Positions 19,504-30,658 are shown, counted from the first letter of the stretch. The stretch: 64,000 nucleotides of DNA from Gigantopelta aegis (GCF_016097555.1 NC_054703.1:39333761-39397760); one strand, 5' to 3'. Translations and numbers: made by a program. Notes: a model not told the origin generated them from the letters alone.

Positions 19504-21120
19504 CATAATGCAAATATATCTGTATTCTTACTGGTCAAAAGTCAGTCACATGACCTTCGTAAATAATGGTATTGCCCTGAGACGGTCCCACCGGTCCACC
19601 AAAAGTGATATTGCCCTGACCAATGAAAATAAAGATGAGACAAAATTCTATCCAATTAAAAGGAGGGACAATTAAGGCATTTGGCCTGGTATGCATATTC
19701 AACGATATACAATGCACATTATTGCTTAATATCAACAAGTATAATCGTATAGTTAATTAATAAAACGCTTAAATGTGATGGCTATTATATATAACGGGCG
19801 CAGCCATTTTGTACCATCCCAGTGAATACGCCCTCTGGCGAGCTGGTGATTACGAAATACCTTACGTGTCACGTCAGGAATTAATCTTCGAAATGAAGAA
19901 ACAAAACATACCTGATTTTTGCGGATGCATCGCAATGTTCTGTAATAATATCCATCCCAGTAAGCCGGCAAAAGTATATATTATTTTTCAATACAAAATA
20001 AGCCACCATTGTCAAAGTGTTGAAATAACTGTATTATGTTTTGTACATAAAGTAACCCACGTACTGAAATAATAATAGGAGTGTTTTCTTGTTTAATTGG
20101 TCGTTTCTTACCGTGGCCTGTACCTGTGGTTCCTGATTGGCAGGTGTATATTTAGACGGTCCACAGACACTGTGTCTAGACACACTGAAAAGACGTGTCT
20201 CTTTCATTAAGCTCACAAGGTATTGTTTGATAGCCGCGCGGACACCCCTCAAATCGTAATGAACATTATCAGCCGTCCTGCTTTATTACTGTAAGTAATG
20301 CTGTAAACATCTTTATTAAGTAGACTTTCCCATCTAAAATCACAAAACTGACCAATTACGTAGTCCTAAAGAAAAGAAAAATATCACTTGGGTATCGTGA
20401 GTGGTCGTTTTTGCTCGAACGTACCCTACCAATAGGCCTAATAATATGCATGTTTTCTTTGGATTTTTTTTAAAGAGATAAATAATATAACTCCATTTCG
20501 TTCTATTGATGCAAATTGAAATGTATGCCTATTTAGTTAAATAGTTTATTATACTATCAAGCCATTTATGTTGTTTTACAAGTCAGGTTGATGAAAGCGA
20601 AGCTCCTTGTAAATTGGAGCGTTTGTTTGCATTGTGCTTAGATGAGTTGGACGGAGCTGACGTCACTCCGCCCCAAGCTATACCACCGGACGTCACAAAA
20701 ACGAAACAAAATGGCTGCCCCCAGTTAGCAGGAATAATCATGTTTTTTTATTAACTCTAAAATTACGCGTTTTTCATTTGTTAAAGTGTCAGTATGGGTC
20801 GGTGGTCCGGGTATGCATCTTTCCAACACATAAGGCTCTTGTTGGAGTTTAGTCTACCTTTAAAACTAAACAGTTGACAAGCATCGCGCAACCGATTGAT
20901 ACATACATTTTGGGGGTATCACCGCTTATAAAAAAAAAAAAAACGGAAGTGGTAGTGTTCATCATTAAAAGTATTTTTCTTGGATGCCAAATTATATATA
21001 CACCGCATTTACAAAAACGAAACTACTTTTTATCACCTGGTGATATCAGAGCGATCGATTCATTCGAGAAGAAATAAAAAGAACATAGACGTCACATGAT
21101 ATCCCAATTTAGGGGATCAC
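19504..21120. other. Intergenic, no gene recognised
   Basis: Contains a perfect CRE-type palindrome TGACGTCA at 20658-20665 and a second GGACGTCAC at 20688. These sit in a G/C-richer patch (20640-20740) that continues to a possible element end GGAGTTTAGTCTACCTTTAA near 20868. No supported coding exon. Confidence 0.4.
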
Positions 21121-21368
21121 CTTTATTTTTTTAGATATCTTGAAATCTTTATTAAAATAAATTTAAAACAATGGGTATGTCTTTTCGCAAAGTCGACCAA
21201 TACCCAACGATAGGACTACACGTAGTCCAAGTACTCGGGTTAGCCTATACAGTAACCATGTTTCCCCCTCCCACCCCCACCCCCCTTTCTCTTCTGGATT
21301 CTTTTTAGGGGGATGGAGGGGGCTTCCACCCTCCTTTAATTTTTACCCAGTGAGAATATTATGTAGGC

Positions 21369-22003
21369 CTACATTTCCTTCTGCTCTTTTTCCATTTCCC
21401 TCAACTTCAAAATAAGGTCATAAATTTGATTTTCAGACAAAGATAATCCACTTTCTGTAACTTGTGCTAATTGGTTCAGGTCATTCTGCTCACTGGTGTT
21501 ATCATCAGATAAGTGTTTGAATCTATGTTCAGTATTATTGTCAACATCTACTGGACTGTATTTATCATATTCATCCAATACAGTTAAAGTTAAAGTTAGA
21601 GAACATTGATTTATTAATCATTGGCTATTGGATGTCAAACATTTGGTAATATTAACCTATAGTCTTACAGAGGAAACCCGCTACATTTTCTTTTAGTAAA
21701 ACGGATGTTTTATATGCACCATCCCACAGACAGGATAGCACATACCACGGCCTTTGATATGCCAGTCGTTGTGCACTGGATGGGACGAGAAATAGTTCAA
21801 TGGCTCCACCGACGGGGATCGATCCCAGACCTACCGCGCATCAGGCGGGCGCTTTACCGCTGGACTACGTCCCGCTCGTCATCTAATACAGATACTCTTT
21901 CTTCCGTTTTCACTGTTCTTAGTATTGATCTTCTATTTTGACTTCCAAAATGTGCCTCAAAGAGTAGGCCTACTTCAGGCTCTTGTAAAATTAAAATATA
22001 CAT
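21369..22003 (-). pseudogene. Last exon of an unrecognised gene, split by a SINE
   Basis: Minus strand: acceptor TTTTCTTTCTTTACAG, exon from 22003, frame MYILILQEPEVGLLFEAHFG ... RVSVLD, then a SINE (21584-21878), then VLDEYDKYSPVDVDNNTEH ... LKLREMEKEQKEM and stop at 21369. The 13-bp target duplication (12 of 13 equal) shows the SINE landed in the exon. Without it the frame joins as RVSVLDEYDKY with no shift; with it, translation stops nine residues into the SINE (DDERDVVQR). The product is about 105 aa in this exon, acidic, with a C-terminal charged helix. I do not recognise the family. AATAAA candidates on the minus strand near 21150 and 21121 suit a 3' end. Whether the allele is used is unknown. 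Confidence 0.5.
21584..21878 (-). mobile_element. SINE H1-T1 inserted in an exon, with target duplication
   Basis: Complete from head (CGGGACGTAGTCCAGCGGTA on the minus strand; B box GGGATCGATCCC) to T1 tail. Flanked by TCATCCAATACAG (21571-21583) and TCATCTAATACAG (21879-21891). Confidence 0.93.
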
Positions 22004-22233
22004 CTGTAAAGAAAGAAAACCAACTCCTTCTACACAAATGATGTGAAGTGAGTAAAGTGAACAGATATTATATAACACACACGCACGCACATACACACAC
22101 GGCAATAATAATAATAGAAACAACCTTTCGAGAATTGATCTACTATACCTCCGCATGTTAATATCTAGGCCAGCTTATGCAATGACATCATGATGTATAA
22201 TAAAGGTATATAAATGAAACGTTTCTGTTACCG

Positions 22234-22430
22234 CAGGGCCGTACCCTCGGGGGGGGGGCAGGGGGGGCAGCTGCCCACCCACCCCTGAGAATCTTGTCCT
22301 TTTTGTTTATATATATATCTCCAGTAATAGCATAGAAATGTTTAATCTTTATAGTATGTTAAAAATTATTTATAAAATTTAGTGCCCCCCCCCCCCCCCC
22401 CCCATGGATTTTGGTCAGGGTACGGCCCTG
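22234..22430. mobile_element. Non-autonomous element, CAGGGCCGTACCC termini, 5-bp duplication
   Basis: 197 bp. Left end CAGGGCCGTACCCT, right end AGGGTACGGCCCTG, poly-G/poly-C inside, flanked by TACCG on both sides (22229-22233, 22431-22435). Confidence 0.8.
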
Positions 22431-22504
22431 TACCGTACCGCAATGTGTGTGCAGACGTCAGTAAATTTGTTTGCAAACGATGGTAAACATATTGAGTTTC
22501 TGGT

Positions 22505-22605
22505 GGTGCAAAAACAAAATAGAAAAAGGTCCACTTGATTCATATTCGGACACCCCCCCCCCCCCCCCCCCCCCGGTCCAGATCACGCTACGCCCCTGAA
22601 TAGTG
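22505..22605. mobile_element. Poly-C-containing element end
   Basis: AAAGGTCCACTTGATTCATA ... C run ... CACGCTACGCCCCTG. A related end lies at 13590-13657 (GGGTCCGCTTGGTTCGTGTT ... CACTCTACGCCCCTG). Left ends are unclear. Confidence 0.45.
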
Positions 22606-23110
22606 GTGTTGATTGTAGTCCACAAAACAGGTAGGCCTAACCAAGTGGTTGACCCATGCAACCCGATACGAACCTAATTTGATGTTTGGTCTAACTTATG
22701 AATATTGTATTTAACTTCTGGAAATGTTGTTGAACTTTATGTTATGTATAATCATGTACGTTATAAAAACATGTGACACTTGCATACCATATCGATATAT
22801 AGGACTTCTCCCTATGCTTGTAAATGTGTATCAAAGTACTGATAGTATCGCTAACGATCTCGACCAATGTTCTCTGGTACAAAATACAAAATAGTAACCA
22901 AACACTGTTGTACATACAGATATATGTTTACTTCAAACTGATCTTCATGTAAAGAAGATGTCATCTTCTAAATTCTTCAAAACAAACAACGCAAACAGCA
23001 TGCCAACTTTTACTTCCGCGTGTACATGTGATGTCAAACTTTGAGCCGCGTTTACTCGGTTTCTGACGTCATGCTAAGTTGTAGGTTTTCGCGTGTAAAC
23101 GGCTCATTCA

Positions 23111-24612
23111 TATACTCTTCAAAAAAAGAAACGCAAAAGGGTACAAATGGGTTATAACTCCGATTTTATGTTTCCTACCGGTTCATGCTTTGTGAATATA
23201 AGGTCATTGCATGTCCCAAACACATTCCCACGGTTACATTCGATAAAACGCAGCTACTGTAAAATAAAGTTTCAAAATGTGAATATTCGCAAAAACGCAG
23301 CCACGTGCAAACCATGTCACCACTGCACGTGCGTTGTCTGCACGTGCAACATGAACACCGACAGTATAAAAGTGCAGGGTGTTCGCTTGCCTGGCCTCTG
23401 TATCTGGCCGACAGTTGACAATCCAGGACATGCCACGTCTCAGTGAACCGCAGAGAAACAATGCCATCGGCCGACTAGACGCAGGCGAATCCAGAACGGC
23501 CGTTGCCAGGGCATTCCATGTGTCCCCAAGCACCATCTCCAGACTGTGGGACCGTTACCAGCAACATAGATCAACACGTGACCTCCCTAGATCCGGTCGA
23601 CCACGGGTCACTACCCCCGGGCAGGACCGCTACATCCGGGTACGCCACCTTCGGGAACGATTGACTACTGCCACCTCCACAGCCGCAGCAATACCAGGTT
23701 TGCGCAGGATATCCGACCAGACCGTACGGAACCGCCTACGTGAGGTAGGAATTCGTGCCAGACGTCCAGTTCGAGGTGTCATCTTAACACCACAACACCG
23801 TCGACTCCGACTGCAGTGGTGCCAGATTCATCGACAATGGCCTCAACTGCGATGGAGACAGGTGTGGTTCAGTGACGAGTCCCGATTTCTGCTCCGACGT
23901 CATGATGGAAGATGTCGCGTGTATAGGCGTCGTGGTGAACGTTATGCGGCAAACTGCGTGCAGGAAGTGGACAGATTCGGCGGGGGTAGTGTCATGGTGT
24001 GGGCAGCCATCTCACACACTGGCAGAACTGACCTGGTCCACGTGCAGGGCAACCTGAATGCACAGGGCTACATTGACCAGATCCTCCGGCCACACATCGT
24101 TCCAGTTATGGCCAACGCCAACGCAGTGTTCCAACATGACAACGCCAGGCCTCACACAGCACGTCTCACAACGGCTTTCCTACAGAACAACAACATTAAT
24201 GTCCTTCCTTGGCCATCGATATCACCGGATTTGAACCCAATTGAGCATCTATGGGACGAGTTGGACCGACGCCTCCGACAGCGACAACCACAGCCCCAGA
24301 CCCTGCCCGAGCTGGCAGCAGCCTTGCAGGCCGAGTGGGCCACCATCCCCCGGGACGTCATCCGTACTCTGGTTGCTTCAATGGGCAGGCGGTGCCAGGC
24401 AGTTGTCAACACACGCGGAGGCCACACCCGGTATTGACTCAAGATGACCTTGACCTTGGTGGTGTGTCCTATCACTTACTCACAATGGACTAGAGTGAAT
24501 TGTGAACAATCCTGCAGCATTTGGTAATTATCGGACTCACCATTCAATAATTAAATCAATTCTCCAAATGTTACGACAATGTGGTTTTGCGTTTCTTCTT
24601 TTGAAGAGTATA
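23111..24612 (+). mobile_element. Tc1-type transposon, apparently complete
   Basis: 28-bp terminal inverted repeats (TATACTCTTCAAAAAAAGAA... and its inverse at 24585-24612) differ at one position. Tc1 elements insert at TA, and the outermost TA on each side is consistent with that. The 1.5-kb body carries a single uninterrupted transposase gene and is much more GC-rich than its surroundings, a sign of recent arrival. Confidence 0.95.
23430..24437 (+). CDS. Tc1-family DD34E transposase
   Basis: 335 aa from the MPRLSEPQRNNAIGRL start. An upstream in-frame ATG at 23379 would add 17 residues but gives a less typical N-terminus. Order: paired-like helix-turn-helix (AVARAFHVSPSTISRLWDRY), a GRPR AT-hook-like linker (SGRPRVTT), a second HTH (DQTVRNRLREVGI), then the catalytic core with WFSDESRF (first Asp), FQHDNARPH (second Asp) and NPIEHLWDEL (Glu). 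Exactly 34 residues lie between the second Asp and the Glu, the Tc1 signature. The enzyme would cut and paste the element at TA. No interrupting stop or frameshift was seen, so it may be active or only recently silenced. Confidence 0.96.
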   Translation: MPRLSEPQRNNAIGRLDAGESRTAVARAFHVSPSTISRLWDRYQQHRSTRDLPRSGRPRVTTPGQDRYIRVRHLRERLTTATSTAAAIPGLRRISDQTVRNRLREVGIRARRPVRGVILTPQHRRLRLQWCQIHRQWPQLRWRQVWFSDESRFLLRRHDGRCRVYRRRGERYAANCVQEVDRFGGGSVMVWAAISHTGRTDLVHVQGNLNAQGYIDQILRPHIVPVMANANAVFQHDNARPHTARLTTAFLQNNNINVLPWPSISPDLNPIEHLWDELDRRLRQRQPQPQTLPELAAALQAEWATIPRDVIRTLVASMGRRCQAVVNTRGGHTRY

Positions 24613-24939
24613 TATATACACGTGATACGTGAAAATATGGTTTCCACATATCACTCGTTAACATAAAAATCGTATTCGAAAAAACCCATGAAATAGGCTC
24701 TGACCAAAAATAGGCCTATAGGTCAAGTGACATAAGCCCGACTCGACTGAGTATTTCAGAGTAGATTTTTAATAAACATACTTTTTAAATCATTTGTTGA
24801 AGTACAGTAAATATAAATAACTTTTGGTTTTGCGATAACAATACAAAACTTGTATATTTATTTATGAATTAGTTTGAGACAAGGAAAATATGAAAGGCGA
24901 ATTTTCGGTTATATCCCATACTTAAACGAGTGTACCGTG

Positions 24940-25629
24940 CAGGGCTTCTAGAATTTTATAAAAATTCACTAGCCATGGGATCAGTGATTTTAAAAATGTA
25001 CTAGCCATGATTAAAAATTCATTCACTAGCTCTACTTTAAATCAATACAATAATAATAATCAGAATTGTCACTTAAAGAGGAAGACTGAGCTTAAACGGA
25101 CATTCCTGAGTTTGCTGCAATTTTTAAGATGTTATCGACTAACACAGAGTTTTTAATGATTGTAATTACATACCAAATATATTTTTCTGCATAAAATATT
25201 AGTGGCTGTATATTAAACGTGTTTCTGATCGTTCTAATATTTGTACTAGGTTAAATTTCATTTTATTTCCTAAAATATTATTTTTTCGTACGTACGAAAT
25301 TATTTGAAGACAAAATCCAGTTTGGGCTTCTTACAAATATTAAGACACTGGTATTCTTAAACAAGAAAATATATTTAATATGTAAGTTTAATCGTAGAAC
25401 TATTGTATTAGTCGGAAACATCTTACAATGCAGCAAACTCAGGAATGTCCCTTTAAAAATCCTTAGATTATGATGGAAAGAGAGGACAGAATATTAATAT
25501 TTACAACATATGTAAATGCATCATTTGTTTTTTTCCACTAGCCGTCTGCCTAGTTATAGTAATTATTTACTATCCCAAACTGAATATCACTAGCCATGAG
25601 AGTGGGGCTACCATAATCTAGAAGCCCTG
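24940..25629 (+). mobile_element. MITE family B, interrupted by MITE A
   Basis: Termini CAGGGCTTCTAGAATTTTAT and ...TAATCTAGAAGCCCTG. The interior has CCATGGCTAGT-type repeats and is homologous to 26970-27294 (inverted) and 39112-39682. A 357-bp MITE A copy sits at its TTAA. Confidence 0.9.
25096..25452 (+). mobile_element. TTAA-flanked MITE, family A (copy 2)
   Basis: Ends CGGACATTCCTGAGTTTGC / GCAAACTCAGGAATGTCCCT, TTAA at 25092-25095 and 25453-25456. The uninterrupted site (GAGCTTTAAAATCC) is seen inverted in the 26970 copy of MITE B. Confidence 0.93.
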
Positions 25630-25639
25630 GTGCGGTATT

Positions 25640-26240
25640 TACATTTGTCCATCCCCATGGCCCGTTTTGTTTTTAAATTTTTCTATTTCCGTTACCCTTT
25701 CCGATAATTAACAGCATAGAAACAGTTTAACATACTTTATTAGTTAATAAATGCATGAAATTTAGATATACATATTTTAACAATTATTACCTGGCGGGTT
25801 TCTGTACGTCTGCACTCAATACCAAAATACACTATAAACTGTAAACGGACTTAGTTGAAAATGAACACCACCCATACTCGATAGTTACGCTTCTAAATAT
25901 CTATGAACAATGTTCCGTGCGCGAGTTCGGACCAGTCTACGACTCCCATAATAGTTCTCTTTAATCAGTTTTTAATTATCGGTAATCCTTCCTTTAAATA
26001 TTGCCATTTGTGTAATCGGCGTATTAAGCCATTATACACAGTTGTTGGTAGGTACTGCGGAATATCACTGCACTTATTTATTCCTCGCATATACAGCCAA
26101 AGATGCATCGATTAAGTAAATGTCAATAACCGAAACGAAACGCGATTCGGGCATAACTCCTAAACAAAATACGTCTCTGATGTAGAATTACTAAGTCCAC
26201 CAAAAAACGAAATATTGATACAGTTTTCGAGTGTGCAATG
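25640..26240. other. AT-rich intergenic, nothing recognised
   Basis: No supported gene. Confidence 0.45.
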
Positions 26241-26249
26241 GCGGTGTTT

Positions 26250-26400
26250 TTTGTGTTAATTAATTAATTTTATTTATATTTATTTTTTTATTATTTTGTT
26301 TTATTATTATTATTATTATATTATTATTATTATTGCTAGTGCTTATTACAGTCTCATAAAAAAAAAAAAATCATAAAAAAAAAAAAAAAATACATATAAA
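26250..26400. repeat. AT-rich simple repeats
   Basis: ATT trinucleotide run (TTATTATTATTATTATATTA) and two poly-A tracts. Confidence 0.85.
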
Positions 26401-26577
26401 AATTCACTAATCACTTGATTTTAATTATTTTCTATCTTTTAAGAAACGTACCAGTTTTCAATATAGCATAATATTTTTGAAATTTCAGAAAATTCTAGGC
26501 AAAAATATTTATTTTGGGCAATATATTAAGTTTTGGCTAATTTATTAATTTTTTTATAAATATTTATTTATTTATAT

Positions 26578-26752
26578 GTATTTATATGCAACATTCCACA
26601 GACAGGATAACACATACCACAGCCTTTGATATACCAGTCGTGGTGCGCTGGCTGGAGCGAGAAATAGCCCAATTGGCCCACTGACGGGGATTGATCCCAG
26701 ACCGACCGCGCGTCAAGCGAACACTTTACCACTGGGCTACGTCCCGCCCCTG
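26578..26752 (-). mobile_element. SINE H1, tail missing
   Basis: Reverse core and head (CAGCCTTTGATATACCAGTC, B box GGGATTGATCCC, CTGGGCTACGTCCCGCCCC). It begins at ATGTATTTATATGC, so the 3' half is lost. Confidence 0.92.
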
Positions 26753-26969
26753 TTTGAGGAGAGATCCCCGTCACTTCACTGGACTATGTAGTTCTAAACG
26801 AGTAACTTCTTTCTCCTCTTAGCATGTGAATTAAAACAAAATTACTACAAAATAATTAAATATCAGTGCCAACAACACGCCAACCAATGTTATTGTCTTT
26901 GGCCTGTTTAGATATTAGGACAACACAGAATCCAAAAATAAAAATTCTACACTAGCATTTGACTATATT

Positions 26970-27294
26970 CAAGGCTTCTAGATTATGGTAGCTCCACTCT
27001 CATGGCTAGTGATATTCAGTGTTGGGCTAGTAAATAATTACTATAACTAGCCCGACGGCTAGTGGAAAAAACCCTTGTCAAATGATGCATTTACATATTT
27101 TGTAAATATGAATATCCTGCCCTCTCTTTCCACCGCAATCTAAGGATTTTAAAGCTCAATCTTCCTTTTTAGGTGACTTCTGATTATTACTATTTAGTTA
27201 AAGTAGAGCTAGTGAATTTTTAATCATGGCTAGTATATTTTTAAAATCACTAATCCCATGGCTAGTGGATTTTTATAAAATTCTAGAAGCCCTG
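26970..27294 (-). mobile_element. MITE family B (uninterrupted copy)
   Basis: Inverse of the element at 24940: CAAGGCTTCTAGATTATGGT ... TAAAATTCTAGAAGCCCTG, 325 bp. Confidence 0.9.
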
Positions 27295-27394
27295 ATATAC
27301 TTTTATTGTTTTTGAAAAACAAATGGATTACTTACCACCTTTTCATATTATCCTTACGACGATAACAAATTTATGCAATTTAAAACGAACAGAA

Positions 27395-27785
27395 ATGAAA
27401 GAAAGAAAGAAATGTTTTATTTAACGACGCACTCAACACATTTTTTATTTACGGTTATATGGCGTCAGACATATGGTTAAGGACCACACAGATTTTGAGA
27501 GGAAACCCGCTGTCGCCACATAGGCTACTCTTTTATGACAGGCAGCAAGGGATCTTTTATTTGCGCTTCCTACAGGCAGGATAGCACAAACCATGGCCTT
27601 TGTTGAACCAGTTATGGATCACTGGTCGGTGCAAGTGGTTTACACCTACCCATTGAGCCTTGCGGAGTACTCACTCAGGGTTTGGAGTCGGTATCTGGAT
27701 TGAAAAACCCATGCCTCGACTGGGATCCGAACGCAGTACCTACCAGCCTGTAGACCGATAGCCTGCCACGACGCCACTGAGGCCG
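27395..27785 (-). mobile_element. SINE H2-T2, nearly full length
   Basis: Reverse: GAAAGAAAGAAA target-like tail, GTTTTATTTAACGACGCACT, core (CCATGGCCTTTGTTGAACCA), GGTTTGGAGTCGGTATCTGG, B-box region GGGATCCGAACGC and head end CGACGCCACTGAGGCCGG. Confidence 0.95.
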
Positions 27786-27799
27786 GTAAAAAAACAGAA

Positions 27800-28000
27800 A
27801 TGATTAATTTTGAAAGAAAGGAAGGAAGGAATGAAAGAAAGAAAGAAAGAAAAACCAAAACAAACAAAACCTTAAAATTTCTCGATGTGACACTGTGCTC
27901 ATTGGAAACAAACAAAAACGAATTGAAAAAAAAAAAAAAAAAAAACCGGAAAGAAAACAAAACAAAACAAACAGACACCAGGTAACCCGATATGAAACAT
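27800..28000. repeat. A/G-rich low complexity
   Basis: GAAAGAAAGAAA and poly-A tracts following the preceding SINE. Confidence 0.7.
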
Positions 28001-28073
28001 ATTGTTTAATTCAATTCCTTTTTTCAAACTATATTCTTAAAAAAAAGTAGGGGAACTCTAATATGAATTTATA

Positions 28074-28446
28074 CCGGCCTCAGTGGTGTCGTGGTTAGGC
28101 CATCGGTCAACAGGCTGGCAGGTACTGGGTTCGGATCCCAGTCGAGGCATGGGATTTTTAATCCAGATACTGACTCCAAACCCTGAGTGAGTGCTCCACA
28201 AGGTGTAAACCACTTGCACCGACCAGTGATCCATAACTGGTTCAACAAAGGCATAGCTTGTGCTATCCTGCCTGTGGGAAGTGCAAATAAAAGATCCCTT
28301 GCTGCTAATCAGAAAGAGTAGCCCATGAAGTGGCGACAGCGGGTTTCCTCTCAAAATCTGTGTGGTCCTTAACCATATATCTGACGCCATATAACCGTAA
28401 ATAAAATGTGTTGAGTGTGTTGTTAAATAAAACATTTCTTTCTTTC
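28074..28446 (+). mobile_element. SINE H2-T2, full length
   Basis: CGGCCTCAGTGGTGTCGTGG head, GGGTTCGGATCCCAGTCGAG, core GGCATAGCTTGTGCTATCCT, AAAAGATCCCTTGCTGCTAA, T2 tail ending ATAAAACATTTCTTTCTTTC. Confidence 0.96.
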
Positions 28447-28486
28447 TAATAAGAATTTTCAGTTTCCAAAATTGTAACGTATATTA

Positions 28487-29684
28487 CAGTGCTCTACAAA
28501 GCAAGTTCAAATTTACTCTTCCCAGGCCAGTAAAGTATAATATTTTAGTCGCCAGCCACTTGTATTTAGTAGCCAGCTAATATATACTTGTAACTAAATC
28601 GATCCATCTGCCATTTTACGGCACATTACTAATGCCGTAATTGTTATTAGGACTGCATTCGAATGAACTCGTGAAGAGGTGATTCCTAGTTGTTAAATAG
28701 AAATTACAAGTTACTGTTTGTGTCCGGTTCCACTAAAACACTGAACGACTATTAACTATCATTATCAAATTCCGTACCCAATAATTGTATTAAACGAATT
28801 TAAGCGAATTACTATTTTAATGGCACTGCTAAAATGTGCATTTAAATTGCAGTACTCATTAAACGTTAAATAAAAGCACTGTGATAATATCTACCAGGTT
28901 TCAACGTGTTACTAGTAGTTACCAATCGGCTATCTTACTTTTGGTTTAAATTATATTTATTTTCGTCACATACTGCCTTGTAAATCCATAAATACTGTTT
29001 TGTAAATAGTTGTGTCTTAAAAGCCGTTTAAAGTCGAGTCATGAAAATAGAAACATGTTTTCACCCTCCACTGGTGAACATGACTTCCGACGTGATTAAA
29101 ATGACATTCACGACTGGAGACGTCGTTATCGTGGAGGGACCCGTTATCACGATAAGCACGAGACGACTGGAGCGCAGCGTAACACATATACAAGTCGATA
29201 TTTAAAATAATTAACGTTTGAGTTTCAAACTGACAAGTAAAGACACAGTAGCTCAACAATGTCATTTTAATACATAAATAAAACCTGGCTCTAAATGGGA
29301 CAGGACCGACTTGGTCCAAAACAGAACTGGGCGGAATTATTCCCAAACGCTTGATATTCAAGTTAAGGGAGATAACATCATAACGAAGTATTACCTACCA
29401 CTTAATGTCACCGTGTTTACTCTTGAATACTGGAAAATCGTTATTCATAGTCCGATTAACATGTCTCAAACTTTAATTTTTTAAACAAATTACCGATAGA
29501 AAACACGTTTTATGGAAGATAAATTGCTACTGGACCACGGTGTTTTCCGATGTCCAGTTTTGTTTATAGATTAAAGTAAAATTATTGGACAGTCGCCAAC
29601 TGGCGAATGCGATTTTATTTTTTAGACGCCAGGGAATGTTTTTAGTCGCCATGGCGAGTATTTTACTCGCTCTGTAGAGCACTG
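28487..29684. mobile_element. 1.2-kb non-autonomous DNA transposon, CAGTGCTCTACA termini
   Basis: Left CAGTGCTCTACA, right TGTAGAGCACTG, flanked by TATTA on both sides (28482-28486 and 29685-29689). Subterminal GCCAG/TGGCGA motifs recur at both ends (TTTTAGTCGCCAGCCACTTG and TTTTTAGTCGCCATGGCGAG). No transposase frame. The termini are hAT-like in appearance; the 5-bp duplication is shorter than the usual 8. Confidence 0.7.
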
Positions 29685-30138
29685 TATTAGCTGTGGGGAA
29701 TGGTTATATGATAATAGTTAATTAATTAGGCAAACATTACAACCGGTAGTTCAGTATTACAGTAGGTTTTATGACTACCAAAGATCTTGAAGGACGATTG
29801 GGGTCAGAATTGAAATTTGAAAGTTGACGGGTTTTTATCATTAAATTGCAAATTCAAACAATAAAAATTACTAAAAACAAAACAATAACAACTGTATGAT
29901 CAACAGAATGAAAAAGATAGACTGAAATAATGTTCCACAGTGATTAATGGACCTTCCTCAACATTATCAAAATCGAGAATGACACCACCAGGCACGTGTA
30001 CGGGGCAACTGCGTGATGCATGTGCAAACTATGGAATGTGTTTTGGTGTGTTGATAAACAGACTTGAACGTTCTTTACTAGGATGTCTGTGGTCGAAACG
30101 TATGTTCGGTTTAACATTAATATTTCAGGTTCCTCTAC

Positions 30139-30158
30139 TTTTTTTGAAGAGTATATAT
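30139..30158. other. Tc1-like terminal repeat remnant
   Basis: TTTTTTGAAGAGTATATA matches the outer half of the Tc1 right terminal repeat at 24585-24612. No other part of the element is convincing here. Confidence 0.35.
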
Positions 30159-30250
30159 GAACAAATATAAAAGAGTTAACCTATATCAGACGTTGTGATC
30201 TGTTACAGTGTTAGTATTAGATGTGAAAAAAGTAGACTATTTCTAATTAA

Positions 30251-30621
30251 AGGGACATACCCTAGTTTCAAGCCGTGAAAATTAACACTAAATTTAGTTA
30301 ATCTACAAACCTGTAAAACATTTGGATAAAGTTAAAATTGAGTGAAACATGAGTCTGTCACTTTGAAATGGTGAAATACCCTCTAAAAATAGACTAAAAC
30401 TCGACTCCATAACTGTTACCTGTCAGACGCACCTGCGTTTTTAAAAATATGAGGAATGCATTTTTTGATATTAAATACACCAGGATGACCAAAAACACTT
30501 CGAATGTACGGAAATTGATAGTCTAAACAATAGAATATAAGTAAAGTATGATTTAAGTTATCAAAAATGGTTATAATAGTAAAAAATAAGCGTTAGTGTT
30601 TAAAAACTAGGGCATGTCCCT
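30251..30621 (+). mobile_element. TTAA-MITE family A2 (complete)
   Basis: 371 bp, AGGGACATACCCTAGTTT ... AAAACTAGGGCATGTCCCT, TTAA at 30247-30250 and 30622-30625. It ends 36 bp before the splice acceptor of ZNF copy 2. Confidence 0.92.
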
Positions 30622-30658
30622 TTAACTAACTTGTACTTTTATTTTATTTTGCTTGCAG
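30622..30658 (+). promoter_or_regulatory. Branch point and 3' splice site of ZNF copy 2
   Basis: TTAACTAAC contains a near-consensus branch point (CTAAC, about 28 nt before the AG). It is followed by a T-rich tract and TTGCTTGCAG. The first four bases are the MITE's target duplication. Confidence 0.7.
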
